Assembly (NCBI GenBank): GCA_023265215.1
Contig: JAHFUH010000296.1
Coordinates: 1-6,906, forward strand
Direction: 5' to 3'
From: Acidobacteriota bacterium
GTDB taxonomy: Bacteria; Acidobacteriota; UBA6911
DNA: 6,906 bases
Part shown: piece after piece, positions 5,766 to 6,906 of the stretch
How positions within the stretch are numbered: the stretch's first letter is position 1
Layout: every line of letters begins with the position of its first letter
Notes under the pieces: model-generated
Database searches by the model: none
Told to the model about the DNA's origin: nothing
The model's input: only the letters and a program-made list of their open reading frames with translations
Translations under genes and position numbers: made by a program

Positions 5766-6906
5766 ATGCGCAAGCTCGATAAGTTACTATTTCGCGCCAT
5801 TATGCCGCCGCTTCTGATCGCGCTCACCGTTCTCACATTTATTGTTTTTCTACACGAGGCGGCCGCGCGCGAGGGACCTTTCAACCTATCGGAACTACTG
5901 ATCACGCAAAGTGCTTCTCCGTGGGTCATTCTTGTCATCACGGGAGGTTTGCTGCCCGGTATCCTGTTTTTCACATTGCCCCTCTCCTATTTGATCGGAA
6001 TATTGGTCGGACTCAGCGGTCTCTCAGGTGAATGCCAAATAACAGCCCTGAGAGCTTGTGGCGTGCCCATACGAGGCTTGCTGCGTTTTATCCTTTTCCT
6101 TGGGACATTTGTAGGAATTGCAACGGGAATTCTTACAATTATAGTGTTCCCGCAAACAAACGATTTCATGAGACAGGTTAAAAGCAGAATTAGCCTGACT
6201 CAGGCAACCTCCCAAGTCCAGCCTAGAGTATTTAGCGAGGATTTCCCCAACATCGTTTTTTACGTGAGAGATCTGGCCGCGGATAGGCTGCACTGGTCCG
6301 GCATTTTTCTGTCCGATAGTTCGAACGGCAGCACTCCACGGACAGTATTGGCTCGTTCAGGATCCTGGATCGCAGATTCAGATAACCGCAGGCTGCAGCT
6401 TCATTTAGAGCGCGGTGCCAGTTTTTCGATTGATTCGGCTGATCCCAGTAAAGATAACGTCAGCTCCTTCGCTGCAACGGATATTCCCATCAACCTGAAC
6501 AAAAGCCCAGCGCCCTCCGCTGAATCTGAAAGCCGACCGAAAAAAACGACAGAATTGAGCACTGGCTTTCTCTGGCGCAACTATTCCACCGTGGATCCTG
6601 GCAAATATGTTGAATATCTAGTTGAACTAAATCGCAGAATTGCCCTTCCATTCTCGATTATTCCGTTTGCTTTAATTGGGCTATCGCTTGGGGTAAACAC
6701 AAAAAAAGGCGGCCGTACCTCCGGTTTTGCACTTAGCCTTGTTTTGGTTTTGCTTTTTTATATCCTCTTCTCAAATGGGATTAGCCTTGCTTCTATCGGA
6801 AAGGTTAGCCCATGGCTAGGAGCGTGGGGAGCCAACATTCTTTTGTCCGGAATCGGTCTCATCCTTTTGATAAAAGCCGAAAGGAGCTTCCTGTTTGGAC
6901 GCTTTT
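5766..6906 (+). CDS. lptF: LptF/LptG-family LPS export permease, 3' end cut off by window edge
   Basis: Inner-membrane permease of the LptB2FG transporter, which extracts lipopolysaccharide from the inner membrane and pushes it toward the LptA bridge. The frame is open for 380 codons to the right edge. It has the YjgP/YjgQ layout: three N-terminal membrane segments (about 14-30, 53-82, 104-128), a soluble periplasmic domain (about 130-290) and three C-terminal segments (about 294-311, 319-336, 352-369). ALRACGVP (94-101) matches the cytoplasmic loop that couples to the LptB ATPase, and ELNRRIALPFSIIPFALIG (287-305) is a family hallmark. Since the sixth segment is present, only a few residues are probably missing. 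ATG 5766 is the first possible start, as TAG at 5751 closes the frame; no Shine-Dalgarno is visible. LptF rather than LptG is a guess, based on being first in its transcript; its partner may follow. Confidence 0.88.
   Translation, partial: MRKLDKLLFRAIMPPLLIALTVLTFIVFLHEAAAREGPFNLSELLITQSASPWVILVITGGLLPGILFFTLPLSYLIGILVGLSGLSGECQITALRACGVPIRGLLRFILFLGTFVGIATGILTIIVFPQTNDFMRQVKSRISLTQATSQVQPRVFSEDFPNIVFYVRDLAADRLHWSGIFLSDSSNGSTPRTVLARSGSWIADSDNRRLQLHLERGASFSIDSADPSKDNVSSFAATDIPINLNKSPAPSAESESRPKKTTELSTGFLWRNYSTVDPGKYVEYLVELNRRIALPFSIIPFALIGLSLGVNTKKGGRTSGFALSLVLVLLFYILFSNGISLASIGKVSPWLGAWGANILLSGIGLILLIKAERSFLFGRF

Noticed and set aside
5750..6293. Several short minus-strand frames opposite the LptF-type gene
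   Set aside because: They overlap a clear membrane permease reading on the plus strand and look like its complement.

Overview
The window (6,906 nt) reads as chromosomal housekeeping DNA from a Gram-negative (diderm) bacterium. It encodes a proton-driven Tol/Ton-type motor with a TonB-like transducer and an LptF/LptG-type lipopolysaccharide permease, both of which need an outer membrane. Gene content and the miaB–bifunctional nuclease–LptF order feel like Acidobacteriota or a related deep diderm lineage, but that placement is an inference from general knowledge. I see no rRNA, tRNA, CRISPR array, insertion sequence or phage gene.

Left part, minus strand (about 1-1749): an operon reading leftward, tolQ – tolR – tonB/tolA-like. 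tolQ and tolR overlap by one base (TAATG). A 70-nt gap with a strong inverted repeat separates tolR from the transducer gene, which runs off the left edge just where its C-terminal TonB domain should begin. TolQ and TolR would form the inner-membrane proton channel and stator, and the third protein would carry the energy to the outer membrane. The most unusual point is the tolQ start. The reading frame that encodes a normal TolQ N-terminus and first membrane helix has no ATG, GTG or TTG, but has an AUU codon 8 nt after a perfect AGGAGG.

Centre (1750-1941): a divergent intergenic region with a plausible sigma70 promoter for tolQ, an extended -10-like element for recN, and a 7-bp inverted repeat between them.

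Right part, plus strand (1942-5534): recN (DNA-repair SMC-like ATPase), miaB (tRNA methylthiotransferase) and a bifunctional nuclease (BFN/DUF151) gene, spaced by 18 and 59 nt and probably co-transcribed. A likely intrinsic terminator follows the BFN gene.

Far right (5535-6906): a 231-nt gap with the terminator, a perfect 14-bp palindrome and an extended -10-like element, then an LptF/LptG-family permease gene open at the right edge (380 codons visible, probably nearly complete). Its ATG has no visible Shine-Dalgarno and lies only a few bases downstream of the predicted transcription start.

No wholly new system is evident. The observations most worth checking are the AUU start of tolQ, the tolR–tonB intercistronic hairpin and the two regulatory-looking intergenic regions.
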